A DNA stretch of 64,000 nt from Atriophallophorus winterbourni. Its lineage: Eukaryota; Platyhelminthes; Trematoda; Plagiorchiida; Microphallidae. How positions within the stretch are numbered: the stretch's first letter is position 1; each line of letters opens with the position of its first letter. The stretch is taken from NCBI GenBank assembly GCA_013407085.1, contig JACCGJ010000219.1:141552-205551 (forward strand), read 5' to 3'. Under the pieces are notes generated by a model, which did no database searches, was not told the origin of the DNA, and was given only the letters and a program-made list of their open reading frames with translations. The translations under genes and the position numbers were made by a program. Of this stretch, positions 56,531 to 64,000 are shown in pieces.

Positions 56531-59260
56531 TCATTTGAAAGTTGATTGCCAAAGGTGTTCGTCTAGACGTTGCTTAAACGAAGACAGTGACTCAGCATGT
56601 ACCACCTCCGGCGGGAGAGCGTTCCATACACGGCATATGCGAAGGGGTAGGAAATACCGTCGACTGTTCAATCGGCTGTTCTGATGAGCAATCTTGAGAT
56701 TGTGCCCACGATGATTACGTCGATTGGATAGAGGCATCAAGGACTTGCAAGGGTGGTGATTCTCTGTGAGAATGCGAAAGGTCAAAAGCAAATCACCGCG
56801 GAGGAGTCGGTAGCGGATTGAGAAGAGGCCGCTATACTGCAGCCGTTCTTCGTAGGACATGTTTTGAAGGCCGTTAATAAGCTTAGTTGCTCGCCGTTGT
56901 GGCTGTTCGAGGGCGTGCATGTCTTGTTGGAGCCACGGATGCCACGCACTGACTGCATATTCCAGCGGAGGGCGGATGTAGGCGGACAGTAGCTGTGGGA
57001 AGATTCGTCGGTCAAAGCGTCTGAAAAGTCGCCTCAGAAGACCAACACTGTGGTTTGCGGTTCTTGCAGCCTTGTTGCACTGGCTGGAGCAGCCCAAGTC
57101 GTGCTGTACGATGACGCCGAGGTCGCTTACCTGGTCCACATGGCGCAAAAGTTCGTCCCCCAAGTGATAAGCGTAACGAACAGAGTGTCGAATGGTCAGA
57201 ATGTGGCATTTTTCTGAGTTGAACGGTAAATTGTGTTCTAATGACCACTGATAGAGGCGGTCGAGGTCACGTTGCAGGATTTGATGATCTTCGAAGCTAG
57301 ATATACGACGCCAAACCTTGAGGTCATCCGCGAAGAGTAAAAATGAGCTTGATAAGATCATGCTGATATCATTGATGAATATAAGGAAGAGAGTGGGTCC
57401 GAGTACGGATCCCTGCGGAACCCCACTGGTTACCGGGAAACAGTCTGAATAGGCGTCTTTGACGCGCACACACGATGTGCGATCTTGCAGAAATCGGCTG
57501 ATCCACGTCAACAAGGGGTCATCGATTCCGTAGTGGCGTAGCTTTTGAATGAGAATAAGGTGATCAACTCTATCAAAGGCTTTCGAAAAATCCAGGTATG
57601 CCACGTCAACTGCCACCCGGCAGTCCACGGCTTTCGTCCAATCGTCCCTGGCCAACAGGAGGTTGGATAGGCAGGAGTGTCCTGGCCGGAAACCATGCTG
57701 TTCATGAGCAAGGATGTGATTTTCCTCAAGGTGGCGTGTGATGGTGTCAGCTATAATACTTTCCATGACCTTTGAGATCACAGACAGCAGGGTCACCGGG
57801 CGGTAATTAGCTGGTAAGGTGCGGTCGCCTCCTTTAAAGACCGGAGTGATCAAGCCTTGTTTCCAAGTTTGTGGGACTTCAGCTGAGTCGAGTGAACGCT
57901 GGACATATAGCGCCAGATCGTTTGAGATATATGCTGCGACTGCATTCAAAGCCTTTGGGTGTATGTGATCTATACCCGGGGAGCTATTCTGTCGCAGGTG
58001 GGTCAATTTGTGGTAGACGGCGTCGCGGCTGAAGATGATTGAGCTCAATGAAGGCACAGGAGACACTGGTGCAAGTATGACTACGGACTTAGGGGCAGCA
58101 CGAAAGATGGGAGCGTACTGCGCGCCCAAAGTGCTGGCGACTTCTTCAGGTGACGTGGATAGACCCGAGGGTGTCTTGAGCGAAGGGATACCTGTTTTCA
58201 CTTTCCTCCGAGCGTTGATCTCCTTGTATAGCAGCTTCGGGTTGTCTAGAAGTCTCAAAGTTAGCTGTTGTTGGTAAAGGAATTGATCATTGCGTTTGAG
58301 AGATGTACACTGGTTTCGCAATAATCTGTAGAATTCCCAGTTCTCTGAGGTGGGGCTTCTAGAGAAAGTATGCCATGCAAGGTTCCGTAGTGCCATCATT
58401 TTTTTGGTCCGGCTTCTAATTGTCGGTCGGTCGCGTTTTGTTGGTATTGCCTTCATGGTCGATGATAGGTCAAGTAATGTGTGCCATCGTGTAACAAAAC
58501 AACTCCAAGCAGTATCAAGTTGCGTAGTATGTAGCAAGTCCCACGTGTTCGCGGCAACAAGCTCACGCAGTAGCGTGTAGTTCGTAATCCTCCTAGTAGT
58601 GGCGTCCGGTATCCCCTCATAATGAGAGTAGCAGAGGTAGTTAAATATCAGCACGGCATGATCAGCATGACCCAGTGGTGGTTCGATCATCATGTTTTCG
58701 ACCATCAGTTCTTCGTTGGTGAGTATCAGATCGAGGGTAGACGGGATCTGGTGGCCGCAGAATCGTGTCGGTTCGTTGACATGGCTGTACAATGGATGGG
58801 TAGCAATCAATTCTGATAAGTCACGTCCAAACTGATGGCTGGGCGAGCCTGACGATACACCCGGAGAGTTGAAGTCTCCCATTATGAGGACATGCGTGAA
58901 GTGTTGAGAAAGTCCGAGTCGGATGGCAGTCAGCAAAGAAGAGTCTGTATGAGAATCCGCATTTGGAGGGCGGTAGATCACACCCAACAAGGCCACATCG
59001 TCGTGCTGCAAGAAAACTCTACACCACAAAGTGTCAGGAACAGACAGATCAGGGTTCTCGATCTCTTCACAGCGTAGTGCTTGATTGTAATACAGTAGGA
59101 CACCTCCACCTCTAGTCTTACGATCAATGCGGAATGACAACATGTTTGGGAGCATTAGTTCAGTATCCAATATGGTTGGGGTCAACCAGGTTTCTGTGAT
59201 GGCAATGAGATCAAAGTTTTTTGTCGAATGGAGCAGTTTTAATTCGGAGAATTTGTTCAT
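56531..59260 (-). CDS. CR1-like LINE ORF2: endonuclease-reverse transcriptase, 909 codons, intact
   Basis: Nicks target DNA and reverse-transcribes the element RNA at the nick. The apurinic-type endonuclease has the catalytic Glu in ITETWL (E23), VIYRPPN (94-100), GDFN (128-131), STLDLILTNEE and an ADHAVLIF segment near residue 205, where SDH is commoner. The RT follows: LRQNSSPGIDHIHPKAL, PVFKGGDRTLPANYRPVTLL, HGFRPGHSCLSNLL, AYLDFSKAFDRVDH, SGVPQGSVLGPTLFLIF and the catalytic FADD near residue 643. The C-terminal domain has RRATKLINGL and ends in the TSF-LINE pattern RVWNALPPEVV. The frame is also open upstream of this Met within ORF1, so the true start may be earlier or use reinitiation. 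Confidence 0.95.
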   Translation of the reverse strand: MNKFSELKLLHSTKNFDLIAITETWLTPTILDTELMLPNMLSFRIDRKTRGGGVLLYYNQALRCEEIENPDLSVPDTLWCRVFLQHDDVALLGVIYRPPNADSHTDSSLLTAIRLGLSQHFTHVLIMGDFNSPGVSSGSPSHQFGRDLSELIATHPLYSHVNEPTRFCGHQIPSTLDLILTNEELMVENMMIEPPLGHADHAVLIFNYLCYSHYEGIPDATTRRITNYTLLRELVAANTWDLLHTTQLDTAWSCFVTRWHTLLDLSSTMKAIPTKRDRPTIRSRTKKMMALRNLAWHTFSRSPTSENWEFYRLLRNQCTSLKRNDQFLYQQQLTLRLLDNPKLLYKEINARRKVKTGIPSLKTPSGLSTSPEEVASTLGAQYAPIFRAAPKSVVILAPVSPVPSLSSIIFSRDAVYHKLTHLRQNSSPGIDHIHPKALNAVAAYISNDLALYVQRSLDSAEVPQTWKQGLITPVFKGGDRTLPANYRPVTLLSVISKVMESIIADTITRHLEENHILAHEQHGFRPGHSCLSNLLLARDDWTKAVDCRVAVDVAYLDFSKAFDRVDHLILIQKLRHYGIDDPLLTWISRFLQDRTSCVRVKDAYSDCFPVTSGVPQGSVLGPTLFLIFINDISMILSSSFLLFADDLKVWRRISSFEDHQILQRDLDRLYQWSLEHNLPFNSEKCHILTIRHSVRYAYHLGDELLRHVDQVSDLGVIVQHDLGCSSQCNKAARTANHSVGLLRRLFRRFDRRIFPQLLSAYIRPPLEYAVSAWHPWLQQDMHALEQPQRRATKLINGLQNMSYEERLQYSGLFSIRYRLLRGDLLLTFRILTENHHPCKSLMPLSNRRNHRGHNLKIAHQNSRLNSRRYFLPLRICRVWNALPPEVVHAESLSSFKQRLDEHLWQSTFK

Positions 59261-60749
59261 GAATCCTCGGATGTTCGTATAGCAACAGGACAGTGTATGG
59301 CGGTTGCGTTGGGCGTCGTGAGGTGTAACACCTAGGAAGCCGATCCGGAAGGGATCGGCTGTGGTAGGTTTTTTGAGGCGGCTGCTTCACTAATTCCGGT
59401 TGTTCGACCTCGGGTGTTGGGTCGGTAATTTTCGTCTCGGGTCTAATCCGATTGGTATCGATAGACGAACGAAGGCGAATTTCTGATGGAGCTTTCCATC
59501 GGTTCGCGTACCAACATTCGAGCGCCGACGTGACCATACATTCCGACTGGAATGTTATTTTCGTAATTCGGGGGGCATTGCCTTTATAGTTCGGTGACTT
59601 GGGTAGGCGTTTTAGCGACGTTGTGAGTGTGGCGGTTATGTCAGATTGTTGCTGTATAAAGCGCCATTGCTCACAGTCGTGAATGTTGTTTTTGGATTCG
59701 TCGGCGTCGGAAAGCTCAGGAATGCCGTGTACGTATATACTACGTTTGTCATTATCCTGCTTCCAGTCAAATGACGGCTTTTTCTTGGCTTGCCGTGCTG
59801 CCCATGGTAGATCGGCGAAGATGCGGGTTGGAGTAGGGGATTTGCGAAGTACGTACGTGGAGAGAAGCACGGTTTCAGCTGCTTCAACGGACTTTAGTGT
59901 GACACGCAGAAGTCTGGGTTCTCCTAGGTGAGACGAATTCGGAGGCCTGGACAACCGCACCACGCTATCGGCTTCCGAGGAAACCTGAAGGGTACGACAA
60001 ATTTGATCCCATTGCGAAACGTCTTCGGATAGACGTTCTTTAAAACACGGCGACTTGGATTCGGGCACGTTTGTGCAGATCACCGTCATTCTACCATCGC
60101 GAGAATTCTGCTTAGGGTTTTTCTGTTGGTTAGCAGAAGGACGTGTTGCATCTATCGCTGGGACTAATGGTAGCTTCGAGATACGGGGATCAGTTTGTAC
60201 ACGAGGTGACGCAGCAACGACTTTGGAGTAGCCAAGCTTGGTGGCGATCTTGGGGCGGATATCGTCCTTAATAGAATTAGGTGGTGATGAACAGGTCGTA
60301 AACTTCGAAGGAACAGCAACCCTTTTCAACTCGGACTGTTGACGAGTACACAGAGAACCATGGCTGTTTTCTAACCGGAGCAGTCTACTTTCAAGAGATG
60401 CAATTTTCTGAGACTGTGCAACTTGAACTTGAACTTGTTGGTCTAACAACGATAGCAGACAACGGACAGTTGGGTTTAACGAGCATGCTGCACAGAGCCA
60501 AAGCTTACTTGCGTTTTGTTTGTGTTCATTAAAAACAGCGGACGTCAAACCCGAGCAACCAGGATGAAACCAGGAAGAGCAGATGCTACATTCTATCCCT
60601 TCAAGAACAGGGGTGGAACAACCGGCTTTACCGCAATTGACTGTAGCTTCAGACGGCTTTTGGGGTTCAGGAGCTTTTCTACGTGCATTTTGTTGCAGTG
60701 ACGAATTCCCGAGACTACTCTCAGTAACTTTTGATCTACGAGCAACCAT
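59211..60749 (-). CDS. CR1-like LINE ORF1: PHD-finger RNA-binding-type protein, 512 codons, intact
   Basis: The probable nucleic-acid chaperone and RNP component of the LINE. It starts MVARRSKVTESSLGNSSLQQ. A C4HC3 (PHD-like) finger spans Cys39, 44, 54, 57, His62, Cys65, 86 and 89, a known feature of CR1 ORF1 proteins. A coiled-coil-like stretch follows (about 100-125, SLESRLLRLENSHG). The C-terminal half has two RRM-like segments (MTVICTNVPESKSPC; then KRSIYVHGIPELSDADESK) and a conserved basic end. The stop at 59211 lies 50 bp inside ORF2. The minus-strand neighbour at 54.2-55.3 kb carries the same domains in broken form. Confidence 0.92.
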   Translation of the reverse strand: MVARRSKVTESSLGNSSLQQNARRKAPEPQKPSEATVNCGKAGCSTPVLEGIECSICSSWFHPGCSGLTSAVFNEHKQNASKLWLCAACSLNPTVRCLLSLLDQQVQVQVAQSQKIASLESRLLRLENSHGSLCTRQQSELKRVAVPSKFTTCSSPPNSIKDDIRPKIATKLGYSKVVAASPRVQTDPRISKLPLVPAIDATRPSANQQKNPKQNSRDGRMTVICTNVPESKSPCFKERLSEDVSQWDQICRTLQVSSEADSVVRLSRPPNSSHLGEPRLLRVTLKSVEAAETVLLSTYVLRKSPTPTRIFADLPWAARQAKKKPSFDWKQDNDKRSIYVHGIPELSDADESKNNIHDCEQWRFIQQQSDITATLTTSLKRLPKSPNYKGNAPRITKITFQSECMVTSALECWYANRWKAPSEIRLRSSIDTNRIRPETKITDPTPEVEQPELVKQPPQKTYHSRSLPDRLPRCYTSRRPTQPPYTVLLLYEHPRIHEQILRIKTAPFDKKL

Positions 60750-60799
60750 TATCTAGAAAATTTGTTACGAATGAAAAAAACAAATTCAGGAGAGCGAAA

Positions 60800-62172
60800 T
60801 TTCACGTTGATTTCAAATCGCGCGCATGTGGATACATATTCGATGTGGTGGAATGAAGCCGGAGATGTTTCGTTGGCTTCAGAAGAATTCATGCGATATC
60901 ATTCGCACCATATGTAAGATATGCCTTCCACCGACTGGTTTCAAGCTCGCAAGTACTCAGCTTCAAGTTGACACGGCTTCTGCTAAGACCTCTGAAGGTA
61001 TTGATGGGAGTATTGTAAATAGTGGCTCACCCTCGAAGAAGGACAACCACCACACATCTTGTGTACAGCAAGTTTGCGTGCAATCTGAAGATGTACGCAC
61101 CTTTGCGGAAGTGGATTCCTCGTCTTTACTCGGTTCCAAAGACGGAATTAGTTTTGCCGGTGAAACGAACGTTCTTGAGGCCAAAGAGGTCCAGGAACCA
61201 TCAAAGCTAGATAAAACTATAAAGAAGAAACACCAGAGCTTTACGACTGTTGATAGTACACAATCCTGCGTCATTCTTCACAATGCGCCGGAGCAAACAG
61301 GTGCTTTGGCGATAGACAGGGTTGAACAGGAACGCGAGTTCTTAAATTCTGCTCTTGCCCCCATTTTCGACCAAGGTGAAAAGGGTGTAACGGTACGCAC
61401 AGCGTTTCGTCTAGGCCGCAGGCCAGCGCCATGTGATCGCCCAAGACCGTTGAAGATTGTGTTAGACTGTTGAGCAAGTGACCTTACTGCTAAAGAGGGG
61501 TTACAGGTTAAAGGGTAGTGAACTTCGACTCCTGTGTGATTTTTCTTCGGAAGATCGTGTAAAGATGCGGAAAGCTACTAAGGAAATTAGCGAGCGCAGA
61601 GCCGCAGGTGAAACTAACTTGCGCATTGTGGATTTACGGGTTGTGAGGATGAGGCCAAAAGTTTGTTCGGAGGGATCTGGATCTTTAAAAGTGATATATT
61701 TTAATGCGAAGAGCTTGAGAAACAAACTGGATGAACTCTTTGATCGGATTAGACGGGACCCTCCAGCGATCATTGCGGTGACGGAAACCGGGCTCTCACC
61801 TGAGCAGGATAATCCCGAGCTGGCCCTACTTGGATATAGACTCTTTCGCTCAGATCGAACAGACGCTAAAATCAGTGGTGGGGTTGACTTATATTTCCAA
61901 CAACATATTTCCGTCGCAGTGTTGGCTCGCTTCCAGCAGACTGCCGGTATGGCTGAGAGTATATGGTGCCGTATAAGGACGGCAGCTTCATTTGCCACGA
62001 TAGGTGTCGTTTATCGTTCTCCCTATACTCAGGCAGATACTCTGATATCACAGATATGTCAGTATGGTAGATCCTCACACTGGGGGATTCCAATGCTCCT
62101 AGTATTGATTGTAATTCGCTAGATGAAGGTTCTGGGTCACTCGAGCGGGACTTATTAGACGCTGTGGTTGAT
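60800..62172 (+). pseudogene. Older + strand LINE, ORF1 remainder and endonuclease start
   Basis: The second half of the ORF1 zinc finger (WIHIRCGGMKPEMF) and a long ORF1 domain are open to 61473. After a shift the frame runs 61478-62122 with RKATKEISERRAAGE and the endonuclease start (VIYFNAKSLRNKLDELF, AVTETGLSPEQ, VVYRSPY). Another shift follows and the sequence reaches the SINE-like insertion. The first endonuclease Glu is present (TETG). Confidence 0.8.
62163..62172 (+). other. Target site duplication of the SINE-like insertion, left
   Basis: TGTGGTTGAT, repeated exactly at 62697-62706. Removing the insert and one copy rejoins the LINE endonuclease frame. Confidence 0.85.
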
Positions 62173-62696
62173 ATCTATATATAATATATATAGATATATA
62201 TATATATCTATATATATATCTATATATATATTTCCACAATCATTTAAAAATGAAAAAGTGCCACCCTTTGGGTGTGGGCGTGATACTACCCGGTTGCCCA
62301 GGCCGAAGTAGAGGAGTTGATCTTGAGGACTCCCACCTCAAGCCTTTGGCCCGAAAGCCTAACCCGCAAGGCAGCGAGCGAGATTAAGGATCGCACCTAT
62401 CGGGGCCGGATACTGTAGGTACAGTTCACAAGCCATTCGCGAGGTAGAGACCAAGCAGGGACTCCCGACATCATCCCAACCAGTCGAGCCGGTGATCCTT
62501 GCAGATTCATACGCCTCTTCTGGTATACAATGTCCGCGAGGGACAGGGAGACTGTGTTTGTCTGGCTTCTCACCATTGACCAACCTGGTATGAGTAACTC
62601 TGAAGATGCCACGAAGACATCACCCAGTATAGCTCAATGGATCATCGAGGCACGCAAGCCGCTGCACCACGTCAAGGTCCAGTCTCGGCGCAACGG
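62173..62696 (-). mobile_element. SINE-like element (R5) with RTE-type 3' end and (TA)n tail
   Basis: 524 bp between 10-bp duplications. Read on the minus strand, an A-box match (TGGTGCAGCGG) lies near the 5' end, but no B box was recognised. A central domain follows (GGCCTGGGCAACCGGGTAGT), and the 3' end GGGTGGCACTTTTTCATTT plus TA-rich tail (62173-62233) is identical over 32 bases to the RTE LINE at 29911-29942. It has no coding capacity. Confidence 0.8.
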
Positions 62697-63344
62697 TGTG
62701 GTTGATGTGGGCCTCGTGCAGCACGTTTCCCATCCGACCAGAGTAGGCCCTACTGGGTGTGAGTCCATTTTGGACTTGGTTTTCACTCCCACGCAGTCCG
62801 ATATTACTGAGCTTCGGACTGAAGCTCCATAAGGCTGCAGTGACCCTGCCACCTTAAGTTTTATGTAGAAACGCAACACTGGCTGGGTACCAGATCCAAT
62901 TTCCAGAAGGAATTTTCGGAAGGCAGACGCGGGTAGGTTACGGGATGTTGCTACATATCTCGATTGGTCTTTCGATCAAGCAGCTGATGTTGAAGATTGT
63001 TGGCTGATGATCCGTAATAACATTTTGACAGTTATTGAGGTGGCTGTTCCGTTGTCCACACGTCGTCGTAAGGCGAAAGGTCCACCTTGGTTTGATAAGG
63101 AGATAAGGAACGTCAAAAGCTCTGGTCGATATTCGTAAGTCGGAAAAACGCCACTGACTACGACAATTATCGGCAAGCTAGAAACCTTTGTACGGCATTA
63201 AAACGCAGAAAACGTATGTTGTACGAGCAGCGATTGGTTGACGAGTCTACTTGTGCACCAAAACGGCTATTCGCATACATTCGACGCCACACAAAGGCGT
63301 CGCCATATATTCATAATTTGATAGATAATAATGGGGTAGACATT
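62697..63344 (+). pseudogene. Older + strand LINE, endonuclease end and RT linker
   Basis: It resumes after the SINE-like insertion with GLVQHVSHPTRVGPTG and SILDLVFTPTQSD (the LDLVFT box), then degraded frames with STRRRKAKGPPWFDKEI and KRLFAYIRRHTKASPYI. It ends at the R4-related insertion at 63345. Confidence 0.75.
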
Positions 63345-64000
63345 ACTTACTTACTTTTTACCTTTGTGCGGCTGGCTCCACGGGTGGATTAGCCGTCTTC
63401 ATTGATGTCTCGGATCGCACCAGCCCACGCACGTTGATCAGAGGCGAGATCGTTGCAGATCGTGATCCAGTCTCGTTCCCACCTGCGAACTCCGTAGACG
63501 GTACGCAGACCCATTGAGACATCATCATGAAGTTTCTTGGGGGTAGTGTACAAGTGATGTCCCCAGCACCACTCGGTGTTTGTTCGAGTACACCTCTCTA
63601 GCCTTTGCACAGTCAAGTGCAACCTACAAGGCAGCAGGGAGTTTGGCAGATAAACGCGCTGTGCGCCAGTTATCTACCTACGGGACTTCTCTCCGGATTT
63701 TTCCTCGGGGTTTTCTCCCGAAGCCTTTCCCGCAATCGGGTGACCCAAAAGGCAGTGGGGGTTTGGGGTCAGGGTTTTCCTTCCCCTAGATGGATTGCCA
63801 GTAGCTGACGAGCTCCATCTGCCCGGAGCAAACTGGTTTTAAGGCGCCAGTCACCCGCCTTCGCCCCTTCTCCTGTCCGTAAGAGCAGTTCCGCCGGGCT
63901 TGTGAAAGCCACTCGTGCAGGCCAGGAGTTGGACTTGGTTGTCAGAGGCTATTTGAGACGCACGCCACGTGGGAGCATTTTATAGATAGTAGGTGGCTCA
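63345..64000 (+). repeat. R4-related element, copy 3, longer, running off the window
   Basis: It begins at an ATTACTTACTTAC run (a four-base tail of a minus-strand retroelement). About 250 bp follow that code on the minus strand for a LINE-like end (WERDWITICNDLASDQRAW), and then the blocks of copies 1 and 2. The short copies lack the LINE-like stretch. It interrupts the older + strand LINE just after its NNGVDI segment. Confidence 0.7.

Larger units (their letters stand above)
56134..60790 (-). mobile_element. CR1-like LINE with both ORFs open
   Basis: About 4.65 kb. The 3' end (56134-56154) is three heptamers of the type TATTGAC/TATGGAC, matching the short-repeat ends of CR1 LINEs. ORF1 and ORF2 are both uninterrupted and overlap by 50 bp. 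It is inserted in the zinc-finger region of an older + strand LINE ORF1. The exact 5' boundary, near 60770-60800, is uncertain. Confidence 0.88.

Noticed and set aside
1..64000. CRISPR arrays, bacterial operons or phage genes
   Set aside because: No evenly spaced direct repeats with unique spacers, no ribosome binding sites or compact operons; gene structure is eukaryotic.

Overview
This is eukaryotic, intron-rich, repeat-dense DNA with one 1,000-base assembly gap (18356-19355). A NOVA-family RNA-binding protein gene, decayed Penelope-like elements, RTE and CR1-type LINEs, a Ty3/gypsy element and hammerhead-ribozyme repeats together suggest a parasitic flatworm, most likely a trematode. That assignment is inference; the species cannot be named from the window.

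Host genes. (1) On the + strand, five well-supported exons between 5155 and 27211 encode the end of KH1, all of KH2 and a long Ser/Pro/Thr-rich region of a NOVA-like splicing regulator. A sixth candidate terminal exon lies at 27949-28154. The KH1 start lies upstream of the window or was not recognised, and no KH3 was found. The reading frame chains exactly across exons 1-5, but exon 5 does not chain to the candidate terminal exon. (2) On the - strand, three exons (39630-39752, 37130-37346, 31695-31924) belong to an unidentified, probably coiled-coil protein. The first two join in frame, and at least one exon before the last is unresolved.

Mobile DNA fills most of the rest. From left to right: hammerhead-bearing repeats (R2) at 0.5-1.2, 7.1, 9.1-9.4 and 32.1 kb; a piggyBac-like MITE at 7.5 kb; RTE fragments and a duplicated RTE pair around the gap (15.3-21.5 kb); a decayed antisense Penelope-like element inside a NOVA intron (24.6-26.2 kb); an RTE 3' end with an open 258-codon frame (30 kb); Penelope endonuclease debris at 35.1 kb; a well-preserved hammerhead motif at 36.8 kb; a complete but frame-broken Ty3/gypsy element with 205-bp LTRs and an ACAAC target duplication (42.0-46.95 kb); a piggyBac transposon with TTAA ends (49.8-51.8 kb); a broken CR1-like copy (52.2-55.3 kb); and a CR1-like LINE with both ORFs open (56.1-60.8 kb). 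That LINE is nested in an older + strand LINE, which also carries a 524-bp SINE-like insertion with a 10-bp target duplication (62.2-62.7 kb) and an R4 element (63.35-64 kb).

The most interesting signals are the hammerhead motifs, especially 36776-36830; the divergent hammerhead pairs in R2; a SINE-like element sharing the 3' end of a local RTE LINE and a central domain with the abundant R1 family; and the apparently intact CR1-like LINE. No bacterial-type operons, CRISPR arrays, rRNA or convincing tRNA genes were seen.
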